DNA from: Treponema sp.
Lineage (GTDB): Bacteria; Spirochaetota; Spirochaetia; Treponematales; Breznakiellaceae
Length of the DNA: 6,879 nucleotides
Assembly (NCBI GenBank): GCA_031278755.1
Contig: JAITJV010000135.1
Span: 1-6,879 of the forward strand
Direction: 5' to 3'
A program made the translations under genes and the position numbers. This document shows positions 1 through 5,305 of this stretch, in pieces. The notes beneath the pieces are model-generated. The model saw only the letters and a program-made list of their open reading frames with translations. It made no database searches and was not told the origin of the DNA. Positions within the stretch are counted from its first letter, which is position 1, and the number at the start of each line of letters is the position of its first letter.

Positions 1-118
1 AAAGGCCGTTCCCCAGAGCGGCGTCGCCGGGGGGGGCCGGAAAGGCGCTTCCAGCCATCAGGACGAAAAACAGGCCGCCTATGGCGGCGGATATTTGGAA
101 TGAAGAAATAGTACGCAT
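1..118 (-). CDS. Exported protein of unknown function, N-terminal fragment (cut by window edge)
   Basis: An ATG at 118-116 opens a frame that stays open for 39 codons to the left edge. The peptide starts MRTISSFQISAAIGGLFFVL and continues MAGSAFPAPPGD. It has a short basic n-region, a hydrophobic core at about residues 8-22, and an A-F-P-A type site near residue 28 that suits signal peptidase I. This indicates export to the periplasm or cell surface. The mature part lies outside the window, so no function can be given. It is divergent from the plus-strand gene starting at 155, and the two share a short promoter region. No clear Shine-Dalgarno sequence precedes the ATG; a TATGAT box lies upstream but lacks a convincing -35 partner. 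The codons for about residues 28-30 contain an uninterrupted C8 run. The call rests on the signal peptide and the divergent layout only. Confidence 0.6.
   Translation of the reverse strand, partial: MRTISSFQISAAIGGLFFVLMAGSAFPAPPGDAALGNGL
29..36. repeat. G8/C8 homopolymer tract inside the exported-protein gene
   Basis: Eight consecutive G on the plus strand, read as C8 on the coding minus strand just after the predicted signal peptide. A gain or loss of one base would shift the frame of the exported protein. Whether the tract varies between cells cannot be seen from one sequence. Confidence 0.9.
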
Positions 119-123
119 ATAGA
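95..123 (+). promoter_or_regulatory. Possible sigma70-type promoter for the 501-residue protein
   Basis: TTGGAA at 95-100, a 17-base spacer and TATAGA at 118-123 give a plausible vegetative promoter. It would start transcription near 130 and leave a leader of about 25 bases before the ATG at 155. Each hexamer matches the consensus at four of six positions. The boxes overlap the start of the divergent gene. No strong Shine-Dalgarno sequence lies before 155 (only AAAAG directly adjacent). Confidence 0.35.
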
Positions 124-154
124 AATCATATCATAACGGTAGTATTATTAAAAG

Positions 155-1660
155 ATGAATATTTTTGATATTCAGGATGAATTGCTCCGCCAGGAATATC
201 CCTATCTTCTTCCCGATCATGATCCTGATATAGAACGGTACTATTACCTCCGTTCGACAGGCCGTTCACAGGACGCCCTTTATATCTTTCAATCACGCCT
301 TAAATTCCGGTATCCGGACGATGAATTCCGTACCGTTCTTCTTCGGAGTTACCGGAGCCGCGATCCGGTGTTTCGGCAGCTTATGGCGGCGGCCTACCGC
401 TCCCTTGGGGAGCGTTCGCTGGAGCGGATCAGGCAGTCAATCAACTATATTGTTGAAAAGGCTGAACACTACGACAGGCGGGACGTTTATTCCACCATAC
501 GGGCCGCGGAGGATATCATGCGGCTTTTACCCCGCGACCGCTTTGAGGCGGTGGCGGGGATAGAACGTTTTCTCCGCTATGCCCAGGCAATGGATTTCAA
601 GGTAAAGTCCATGGCAAAGGCGGCCGCCTTGATCAGGGCCTATCTTACCCAGTCATTATCCGTGGCTGAAAATGAAAAACGGCGGCGGGAAAAGATGCGG
701 CGCAGGGAGGAAGCGGAACAAAGACGCCTGCGGCTCAGCTACGACGGCCCCGTCATAGATTTTTCGTCGGTGGTTTTTTCCCCGGCGGATCTTTCACGTA
801 TTGAAATTCCGGGAAGCATCACCCGTATTGAAGATCAGATACTCGCCTTTTGCGTCAAATACTGGAACCTGATCGAAGATCCCGCCTTTGAGCGCATCCT
901 CTTTCTTTACTCCCGTAAATTTAAAACAAAACATTACGATGTCTACCTTGCCATACGCCGGAGCAGAATGGCCAAGCGAAGGGACGATGAGATCCTCTCG
1001 GCGGTCATGTCCGCCCTCGTATCGGGCTATTACTATTCCATACGCGGGGACCGTTATCTTCAGTTGAGGTGGAATATAATCAAGACGCAGATGAATTCGC
1101 CGGAAACTTTTCTGGCGCTGTCGTCCCCGGGGGAAAGCGCGGCGGGGGCGGAGTCTGCTGAAAAAGCCAGGGCGGACTCGAAAAACGCCGGCGCAGGCGG
1201 AAGGAAAAGGGCCCGGAAGCGGAAGAAGGCGCCGCGGAGAAAATCCGCGGCGCAGAAGAAATCCGCCCAAAAAAAGGCCGCCCAATCCGCGGAACAAAAG
1301 AACGCCGAGGTCCGGGTTTCCGGACGGCGGCGGAAATTCAGGGCGGTTCCCGTTCCCGGATCGGGTTCCGTTTCAGACCGCCTTCAGGAACTTTCAGGCA
1401 GATCCTACGATCTTTACCGTGAGCGTTTTCTTTCCCATGTACGGCCGTCTATACGGAAGGCGCTCGGCGCCGGCAAAGGGCTTTTCTTTAATCTTCCCGA
1501 AGACGCCGAAGATTTGATTTTTGATTTCCTGCGGGATCACTATTCAGATCCTTACATGAACTGGGCGGAAAGTGAAGAACGGAAATCCCTCGCGGAGATG
1601 GGCTTTGAAGTTGAATCCCTTTACCCCATCATAGACGAATGTTATCACCGCCTGGATTAG
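155..1660 (+). CDS. Hypothetical protein with coiled coil and histone-H1-like basic linker
   Basis: A complete 501-residue protein that I do not recognise as a characterised family. Residues 1-165 look mostly helical, and a segment around 26-90 rich in Tyr, Leu and Arg has a TPR-like feel, though no confident repeat is seen. Residues 171-195 are a highly charged likely coiled coil (EKRRREKMRRREEAEQRR). Residues 200-315 form a second compact, aromatic-rich region. Residues 323-398 are low-complexity Ala/Lys/Arg/Ser with blocks such as RKRARKRKKAPRRK and AQKKSAQKKAAQ, resembling the tails of bacterial H1-like proteins. Residues 405-501 return to a globular composition with many acidic and aromatic residues. 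There is no signal peptide or membrane segment, so it is probably cytoplasmic. The basic stretch suggests nucleic-acid or ribosome binding, which is inference. It is convergent with recR, and an antisense frame at 1297-794 is a shadow of it. Confidence 0.85.
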   Translation: MNIFDIQDELLRQEYPYLLPDHDPDIERYYYLRSTGRSQDALYIFQSRLKFRYPDDEFRTVLLRSYRSRDPVFRQLMAAAYRSLGERSLERIRQSINYIVEKAEHYDRRDVYSTIRAAEDIMRLLPRDRFEAVAGIERFLRYAQAMDFKVKSMAKAAALIRAYLTQSLSVAENEKRRREKMRRREEAEQRRLRLSYDGPVIDFSSVVFSPADLSRIEIPGSITRIEDQILAFCVKYWNLIEDPAFERILFLYSRKFKTKHYDVYLAIRRSRMAKRRDDEILSAVMSALVSGYYYSIRGDRYLQLRWNIIKTQMNSPETFLALSSPGESAAGAESAEKARADSKNAGAGGRKRARKRKKAPRRKSAAQKKSAQKKAAQSAEQKNAEVRVSGRRRKFRAVPVPGSGSVSDRLQELSGRSYDLYRERFLSHVRPSIRKALGAGKGLFFNLPEDAEDLIFDFLRDHYSDPYMNWAESEERKSLAEMGFEVESLYPIIDECYHRLD

Positions 1661-1834
1661 CCCCGCCTACAGCAGCCGAAGGCTGGAACGGCGGCGCATG
1701 CCGCTTGGGCCGGCGCGCAACTAATGCCGCGGGTTAGACGTGGTGTTTGCGCCGCCCCGCCTACAGTTTTACCCGCCCGCGGAAACTGCGGGACAGGGTA
1801 AGCCGGTCCGCATATTCCAGATCCCCGCCTACAG
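1661..1834. repeat. Three exact copies of a 12-base motif between and within convergent gene ends
   Basis: CCCCGCCTACAG occurs at 1661-1672, directly after the stop of the 501-residue gene. It recurs at 1755-1766, spanning the recR stop codon, and at 1823-1834, inside recR. The spacings are 94 and 68 bases. The third copy encodes part of the conserved RecR Pro-Val-Gly-Gly motif, so that copy is constrained by protein sequence. The first two copies share one more base (G) upstream but no longer flank. Confidence 0.75.
1673..1756. other. Inverted repeats in the convergent intergenic gap
   Basis: CAGCC/GGCTG with a 3-base loop lies at 1673-1685, and GCGGC/GCCGC with a GCAT loop lies at 1691-1704. 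A 9-base perfect inverted repeat pairs 1690-1698 (GGCGGCGCA) with 1748-1756 (TGCGCCGCC). The gap separates the end of the 501-residue gene from the end of recR. The hairpins may help end both transcripts, but no T run follows any of them on either strand, so a classic intrinsic terminator is not shown. Confidence 0.4.
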
Positions 1835-2366
1835 GAAGGCCCGACGCGAGGCGCGTTACCTCAACAGAGGATTTTCCGGATGCTTTCATGTCCTGTATAA
1901 GTTTTTGAAGGTAAAGGGCGGTAGTATCCCCTTCGACGGTGGGGTTAAGGGCGAGAATCAATTCCCGGATCTCCCCGCCGCGTATGCGTTCAAGAAGCCG
2001 GCCTATGGAAAGGTTTCCCGGACCTATGCCCTCAAGCGGCGCGATAAGGCCGCCCAGTACATGAAAGATCCCCCTGAATTCGCGTGAATCATCAATGACC
2101 CGCACATCCTGGGCCCGTTCGACAACGCAGATAATCGAACGGTCACGGCCGGGATCCGCGCAGACGGGACAGGGATCGGTTTCCGTAAAGCTGCCGCATA
2201 CCGAACAGCGGCGTATGGCCCCGTGCAGGCCGGACAGTTCCGCCGCCAGCGTATAGGCGTAGGAAGGATCGTTTTCCAGAATGTGATATACCAAACGCCC
2301 GGCGCTTTTTTTCCCAATACCCGGAAGCTGGGCAAAGAGGGATGTCAGCCTGTCAAGGGCGTTCAC
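1761..2366 (-). CDS. recR: Recombination mediator protein RecR
   Basis: A 201-residue protein of normal length for RecR, which with RecF and RecO loads RecA at single-strand gaps. In order: a helix-hairpin-helix DNA-binding motif at about 11-28 (LPGIGKKSAGR); a four-cysteine zinc finger with Cys54, Cys57, Cys66 and Cys69; a Toprim domain from about 77 with the acidic VVE at 81-83; and the conserved C-terminal segment ASGLPVGGDLEYAD at 174-187. The start is GTG at 2366, overlapping the TGA of ybaB in a 4-base GTGA arrangement, with a weak G-rich ribosome site (GGGG) just upstream. This predicts translational coupling. It is the last gene of the dnaX-ybaB-recR block and ends convergently 100 bases from its plus-strand neighbour. 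All diagnostic motifs are intact. Confidence 0.97.
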   Translation of the reverse strand: MNALDRLTSLFAQLPGIGKKSAGRLVYHILENDPSYAYTLAAELSGLHGAIRRCSVCGSFTETDPCPVCADPGRDRSIICVVERAQDVRVIDDSREFRGIFHVLGGLIAPLEGIGPGNLSIGRLLERIRGGEIRELILALNPTVEGDTTALYLQKLIQDMKASGKSSVEVTRLASGLPVGGDLEYADRLTLSRSFRGRVKL

Positions 2367-2695
2367 ATGGTCCCCGGCATACCGGGAAAGCCGTCTATGC
2401 CAAGGCCGCCCGCCAGGGAACCCGCCTCGCGGCTTATTGCCTGACGCACTTTTGCAAGGGCGTCCGAAAAAGCCGATGCGGCGAGATCTTCAAGCAGTTC
2501 CACATCCCTGTTCTCAACCGCTTCCGGGGCTATGCGTACATCAAGAACTTCCATTTTTCCGTTAAGATCCGCTTCTACCATGCCGCCTCCGGCGGAACCG
2601 GTGACGGTAATGGCGGCAAGCCTGTTCTGGATATCTCCCATCTGCTCCTGAAGCTTTTGGGCGTTTTTCAGAATATCGAAAGGGTTAATGTTCAT
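2363..2695 (-). CDS. ebfC: YbaB/EbfC family nucleoid-associated protein
   Basis: A 110-residue protein of the YbaB/EbfC family: small dimeric DNA-binding proteins almost always encoded between dnaX and recR. The founding spirochaetal member is EbfC of Borrelia. The N-terminal part (NPFDILKNAQKLQEQMGDIQ) is the usual amphipathic helix. It is followed by the Gly-rich turn and strands (GSAGGGMVEADLNGKMEVLDVRI) and a second helix region, with a Gly/Pro/Met-rich tail. I chose the ATG at 2695 over an ATG at 2707 because GGAG sits six bases upstream of 2695 and family members begin at this point. With this start the gene overlaps the end of dnaX by 11 bases, and its TGA overlaps the GTG of recR by 4. 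The family assignment is firm; the specific DNA target is unknown. Confidence 0.93.
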   Translation of the reverse strand: MNINPFDILKNAQKLQEQMGDIQNRLAAITVTGSAGGGMVEADLNGKMEVLDVRIAPEAVENRDVELLEDLAASAFSDALAKVRQAISREAGSLAGGLGIDGFPGMPGTM

Positions 2696-4283
2696 GATCC
2701 GCTCCATTACCGGCGATTATAGTCCCGCCGAATATATCAAGAACCCGCTTTGCCTGCGGGGGAATATCCGGCTGTTCTGCCTGCGGGGGACCCTGTGAGG
2801 GAAAAACCTGCGTCTGCTGCGCGGAAGCCCCGGAAAGCCGGCTCCAGAAAGGAACATCGTCATCGGACTCCGCCGGAGATGCCGCCGCTTTTGGGTTTCC
2901 TTCACGGGCCGCTATGTAATTTTTGAAGCCTTCGCTAAGCGAAGGCGAATTGCCGGCGGGCGCGGATCCGCCGGCCGCCGGCGCGTCTTGCCCGGCCGTA
3001 TTGTAAGAAACCGGAACCCGCGGCGCAAGAGGAGAACCTTCACCCGGCGGGTTCGGCTGAGGTTCCGGCCCGGCTAAAGGGCGGGCTATCCCGTCCTTCA
3101 GGCCCAGGGCTTCCCGCGCCCCTTCAACAGCCGCCCTGAGTTCCGTAGAGGGAACCCACTGATCCAGCCAGGATAGTTTTGAGATCACCGTTTCCAGTTC
3201 AAAACGGGGGGACACCGAATACCGTATGTCGCGGTAACATGCAAGGAGCAATTCCAGCGCCCGTTCCAGCCTTATCGGATCAAGCTTCTCCAGCACCCTG
3301 GAAGAGAAGCGTCCGGGGCTGTACCCAAGAAGGGATTCCCGGGAAATGCCGTTTTTCAGGAGCAGGAGGCTCCGGTAATACCCCGCAAGATCGATGATAA
3401 ACTGCTCAATCGCCGCTCCCGAACCGAGAATATCGTCAATCAGGGAAAATCCAAGAGCGGTGTTATTGTCCGCGCAGGCTTCCGCCAGGGCGTTAAGCTG
3501 TTCAAGGTCGAGAAGCCCCAGTTTTTTTACGATTAATTCGCTTCGTATATGGCCTTCGGAAAAAGAGACAACCTGATCAAAAAGGGTAAAAGCATCCCGG
3601 AGGCTGCCGGTTGATTCCCGCGCTATCCAGAACAGCGCTTCATTTTCCGCTTCTATGTTCATTTCGGCGCAGACGTTTTGCAGGATATTCCTGATTGTTT
3701 CAACAGGAATAAGCCTGAAGTTGAACTGCTGGCAGCGGCTTTTTATTGTCGCCGGAACCTTGTGCAGTTCCGTCGTGGCGAATATGAATATGATATAGGG
3801 CGGCGGCTCCTCTATGGTTTTAAGAAGGGCGTTGAAGGCGCTGGTCGAAAGCATGTGAACTTCGTCTATGATATAGACTTTGTACCTTCCTGCCGCGGGG
3901 GGAAAGAGAATCTCGTCCTTGATCTGCCGGACATCGTTAACCGAAGTGTTGGAAGCCCCGTCTATTTCGATGACGTCCATACTGGTTCCCGCCCGTATTT
4001 CAAGGCAGTTGGCGCACTCGCCGCAGGGAATTGCCGCAGGGCCTTTTTCGCAGTTAAGGGATCGCGCAAGGATGCGGGCCGCGCTGGTTTTTCCGCAACC
4101 GCGGGGGCCTGAAAAAAGATAGGCGTGCGCGATTTGCCCGCTTTCCAGTGAATTTTTGAGGGTTGAAACTACAAATTCCTGACCGGCAAGTTCGTCGAAG
4201 GTTCTCGGCCGCCGCCGGACCGCGGTTACTTCGTATTTTACGACCGTTTCTTCCGCTTCTTTCGCCATGACTCCACTATACAT
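2685..4283 (-). CDS. dnaX: DNA polymerase III subunit tau/gamma (clamp loader)
   Basis: A 532-residue DnaX, the ATPase that loads the sliding clamp. The AAA+ core is complete: Walker A GPRGCGKT at 59-66, the zinc module with Cys78, Cys87, Cys90 and Cys93, Walker B YIIDEVH at 137-143, sensor 1 FATTELHK at 168-175, the SRC motif with the arginine finger at 182-184, and sensor 2 GSLRDAF at 226-232. Collar domain III covers about 245-372. Residues 395-475 are a Pro/Ala/Gly-rich linker, followed by a short acidic/aromatic patch (DDDVPFW) and the conserved tail KRVLDIFGG. The protein is shorter than Escherichia coli tau. The start is uncertain: ATG at 4283 has no ribosome site, while ATG at 4268 has GGAG only two bases upstream, and homologues tend to begin near the shorter form. 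It follows the SRP RNA closely and overlaps ybaB. No programmed gamma site is evident at the usual place. Confidence 0.96.
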   Translation of the reverse strand: MYSGVMAKEAEETVVKYEVTAVRRRPRTFDELAGQEFVVSTLKNSLESGQIAHAYLFSGPRGCGKTSAARILARSLNCEKGPAAIPCGECANCLEIRAGTSMDVIEIDGASNTSVNDVRQIKDEILFPPAAGRYKVYIIDEVHMLSTSAFNALLKTIEEPPPYIIFIFATTELHKVPATIKSRCQQFNFRLIPVETIRNILQNVCAEMNIEAENEALFWIARESTGSLRDAFTLFDQVVSFSEGHIRSELIVKKLGLLDLEQLNALAEACADNNTALGFSLIDDILGSGAAIEQFIIDLAGYYRSLLLLKNGISRESLLGYSPGRFSSRVLEKLDPIRLERALELLLACYRDIRYSVSPRFELETVISKLSWLDQWVPSTELRAAVEGAREALGLKDGIARPLAGPEPQPNPPGEGSPLAPRVPVSYNTAGQDAPAAGGSAPAGNSPSLSEGFKNYIAAREGNPKAAASPAESDDDVPFWSRLSGASAQQTQVFPSQGPPQAEQPDIPPQAKRVLDIFGGTIIAGNGADHEH

Positions 4284-4300
4284 AACAAACCGGAAAAAAA

Positions 4301-4411
4301 GAACCCCGGGCCAGGGAGGCCACGGCGCAGAAAACTTCCGCTTACCGTTGCTTCCTTCCGGACCTGGCGGGGTTGGGCGGCGTTTCCTCGCATGGTTCCT
4401 GACTGCGGGGC
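4301..4411 (-). ncRNA. ffs: Signal recognition particle RNA, small 4.5S type
   Basis: The minus strand carries the universally conserved SRP domain IV core CAGGTCCGGAAGGAAGCA (around 4365-4348), which binds Ffh. Flanking arms pair in the order expected of a single long hairpin: GCCCCG near 4411 with CGGGGT near 4303, then CAGTCAGG with CCTCCCTGG, AGGAAAC with GTTTTCT, and CCGC with GCGG. The total is about 111 bases, typical of the short bacterial form that lacks an Alu domain. Seven T follow the closing stem at 4300-4294, so the hairpin can itself act as terminator. Only about 20 bases remain to dnaX, so read-through could also feed that gene. An SRP RNA gene just upstream of dnaX-ybaB-recR is also known from Bacillus (scr). 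The ends are set by the helix and the promoter and may be off by a few bases. Confidence 0.95.
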
Positions 4412-4417
4412 TTTTAC

Positions 4418-4446
4418 AGCATAACAGGCCCGCTAAAACATATCAA
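4418..4446 (-). promoter_or_regulatory. Sigma70-type promoter of the SRP RNA
   Basis: TTGATA at 4446-4441, a 17-base spacer and TATGCT at 4423-4418, with the predicted first base of the SRP RNA seven bases further on at 4411. Spacing and start agree exactly with the RNA 5' end deduced from its helix. The -35 box lies in the last codons of the DUF2314 lipoprotein gene, whose TAG is at 4435-4433. Confidence 0.75.
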
Positions 4447-4957
4447 GAACCGCCTGTTCTTCGGCGTTCCTTTCGGCAGCCGGGATCTGTTCCAAAAGGT
4501 ATTTGATCGACCGTCCTCCGATGATTTTCCCCTTCCGTATATACATCCAGTCGGTGATTTCCCCGGTATTGAAGGCTGTACGGTCCCCTTTTGAAAGCCC
4601 TGAAACGTAAAAGGGGATGTTAAGCACCACTCCGGTATAGGATTCCTCTCCGCGGCGTATGTCCCCAAGCCACAGATGTTCCCGCAAAAAACCGCTCCCG
4701 TCGTCCGCCGGGAAGGGGTATTTAACGCGGAAATCCCGTTCCCCTATGCCGGGCCGCCTGAGATGATGGAGGAAAAGCGGGAAGGTATCCCGGGCGCGGA
4801 GGGCTATTCCGGCAATTTCACTGTTATTTGAGGCGGTATGAAAGGTAGAATCGCCTCCGCCGGATGTTTCTTTAGGAAAAAACCCCCGTACATCCGGTAT
4901 TTTTCCGCAAGAAAAAAGAAAGGCGGCGGCAAAAAAAGCTAAAAAGCGTAGTTTCAA
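4433..4957 (-). CDS. DUF2314-domain lipoprotein
   Basis: A 174-residue protein beginning with a spirochaete-style lipoprotein signal: basic KLR, a Phe/Ala-rich core, and the lipobox LFSC with Cys17 as the lipidated residue. It should be anchored at the periplasmic face of the inner membrane or in the outer membrane. Residues about 48-155 match DUF2314, the domain also found in E. coli YegJ. Visible hallmarks are VKYPF, EHLWLGDI, YTGVVLNIP, KGD, ITDWMYIRKGKIIGGRS and the terminal KYLL. The domain's function is not known, and I infer none. The start is a TTG at 4957; the frame is open further upstream but has no better start, and no clear Shine-Dalgarno sequence is visible, so expression may be low or the start slightly wrong. 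A strong intrinsic terminator lies 56 bases upstream, so it probably has its own promoter or relies on read-through. Confidence 0.85.
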   Translation of the reverse strand: MKLRFLAFFAAAFLFSCGKIPDVRGFFPKETSGGGDSTFHTASNNSEIAGIALRARDTFPLFLHHLRRPGIGERDFRVKYPFPADDGSGFLREHLWLGDIRRGEESYTGVVLNIPFYVSGLSKGDRTAFNTGEITDWMYIRKGKIIGGRSIKYLLEQIPAAERNAEEQAVLDMF

Positions 4958-5013
4958 AGCAAGGTTCAGTGTAGAACAAGACAGGGATTCTGAAAACAGG
5001 CGTCCGGAATCAT

Positions 5014-5058
5014 AAAAAAAGCCCCCCGGGAAAAGGAGGTGAGGAAACCCGGGGGACC
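5014..5058 (-). terminator. Strong intrinsic terminator with a pyrimidine-rich loop
   Basis: CCCCCGGG at 5055-5048 pairs with CCCGGGGG at 5030-5023. Two wobble pairs and one G-C pair extend the stem to about 11 pairs, and T7 follows at 5020-5014. The 17-base loop (5047-5031) reads UUUCCUCACCUCCUUUU in the RNA. It terminates minus-strand transcription only; on the plus strand no T run follows. Confidence 0.9.
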
Positions 5059-5155
5059 ACTGACAATACGACTGTTGCTAAACAAAGATGCCAAACAAAC
5101 CGTAGATGACTGTATATCATGGATGAAAACCTCATCTAAAACGCATCATCAGCCT
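5014..5155 (-). ncRNA. Candidate small RNA with an anti-Shine-Dalgarno loop
   Basis: No good protein gene covers this interval, yet it is bounded by a promoter (5190-5162) and the terminator above, giving a predicted transcript of about 140 bases. The 5' part is AT-rich and contains small hairpins: GATGA/TCATC with a five-base loop at 5136-5122, and ACAGU/AUUGU around a CGU loop near 5076-5064. The 3' terminator loop exposes UCACCUCCUUU, which matches the 3' tail of bacterial 16S rRNA and is therefore complementary to Shine-Dalgarno sites. CU-rich loops of this kind are used by trans-acting sRNAs such as the alphaproteobacterial 'cuckoo' RNAs. I do not recognise a known RNA family. An alternative is an attenuator leader for the lipoprotein gene, but I see no competing antiterminator pairing. 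Expression has not been shown. Confidence 0.5.
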
Positions 5156-5161
5156 AACTTA

Positions 5162-5190
5162 AAGGTAGTCAATTTTTTGCCTGAGGTCAA
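5162..5190 (-). promoter_or_regulatory. Promoter of the candidate small RNA, with AT-rich upstream region
   Basis: TTGACC at 5190-5185 (five of six consensus bases), a 17-base spacer and TACCTT at 5167-5162 place the start near 5155. The 40 bases upstream (to about 5230) are roughly 30% GC with A/T runs, like an UP element that stimulates RNA polymerase. A second weaker pair, TTGACT at 5172-5167 with GATGAT at 5150-5145, overlaps it. Confidence 0.55.
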
Positions 5191-5229
5191 GCATATTCAT
5201 AAACATTATCAAAATGGTAATATATGAAG

Positions 5230-5260
5230 CTGTTCCAAAACCCGCCGGATTTTGAAACAG
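5230..5260. repeat. Imperfect inverted repeat, possible structured 3' element
   Basis: CTGTTCCAAAA at 5230-5240 and TTTTGAAACAG at 5250-5260 pair over 11 positions with one mismatch around a 9-base GC-rich loop. It lies downstream of the DUF975 gene and just upstream of the AT-rich promoter region of the candidate small RNA. It may be part of the DUF975 transcript end or an interspersed repeat; one window cannot tell. Confidence 0.55.
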
Positions 5261-5267
5261 GCTCATA

Positions 5268-5289
5268 TAACCGGCGTCGGCGCCGGTTA
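5268..5289 (-). terminator. Possible terminator hairpin after the DUF975 gene
   Basis: TAACCGGCG and CGCCGGTTA form a perfect 9-pair stem with a 4-base loop, 17 bases past the DUF975 stop codon. It is not followed by a T run on the minus strand, so it may stabilise the 3' end or need a factor rather than act as a classic intrinsic terminator. Confidence 0.45.
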
Positions 5290-5305
5290 CGCCGCCGCAC
5301 AGCGC

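Noticed and set aside
794..1297. A 167-codon minus-strand frame
   Set aside because: It is antisense to the 501-residue gene, and its Arg/Pro/Leu-rich composition is that expected from reading the Lys/Arg/Ala linker backwards.
2695..2707. Upstream ATG at 2707 as the start of ybaB
   Set aside because: The ATG at 2695 has GGAG at a proper six-base spacing and matches the usual family N-terminus.
5010..5135. A 41-codon minus-strand frame with a hydrophobic middle inside the candidate small RNA
   Set aside because: It has no ribosome site, and its last codons and stop lie in and beyond the terminator stem and T run, so the mRNA would end before the stop codon.
5014..5155. The small RNA as 6S RNA, tmRNA or a known riboswitch
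   Set aside because: 6S RNA has pairing 5' and 3' ends and a central bubble, tmRNA has a tRNA-like end, and no conserved riboswitch core was recognised. None of these fits.
5039..5227. A 62-codon plus-strand frame starting with GTG right at an AAGGAGGTG sequence
   Set aside because: The Shine-Dalgarno-like bases overlap the GTG itself, leaving no spacing. They are the complement of the terminator loop, and the frame runs antisense through the promoter and candidate small RNA.
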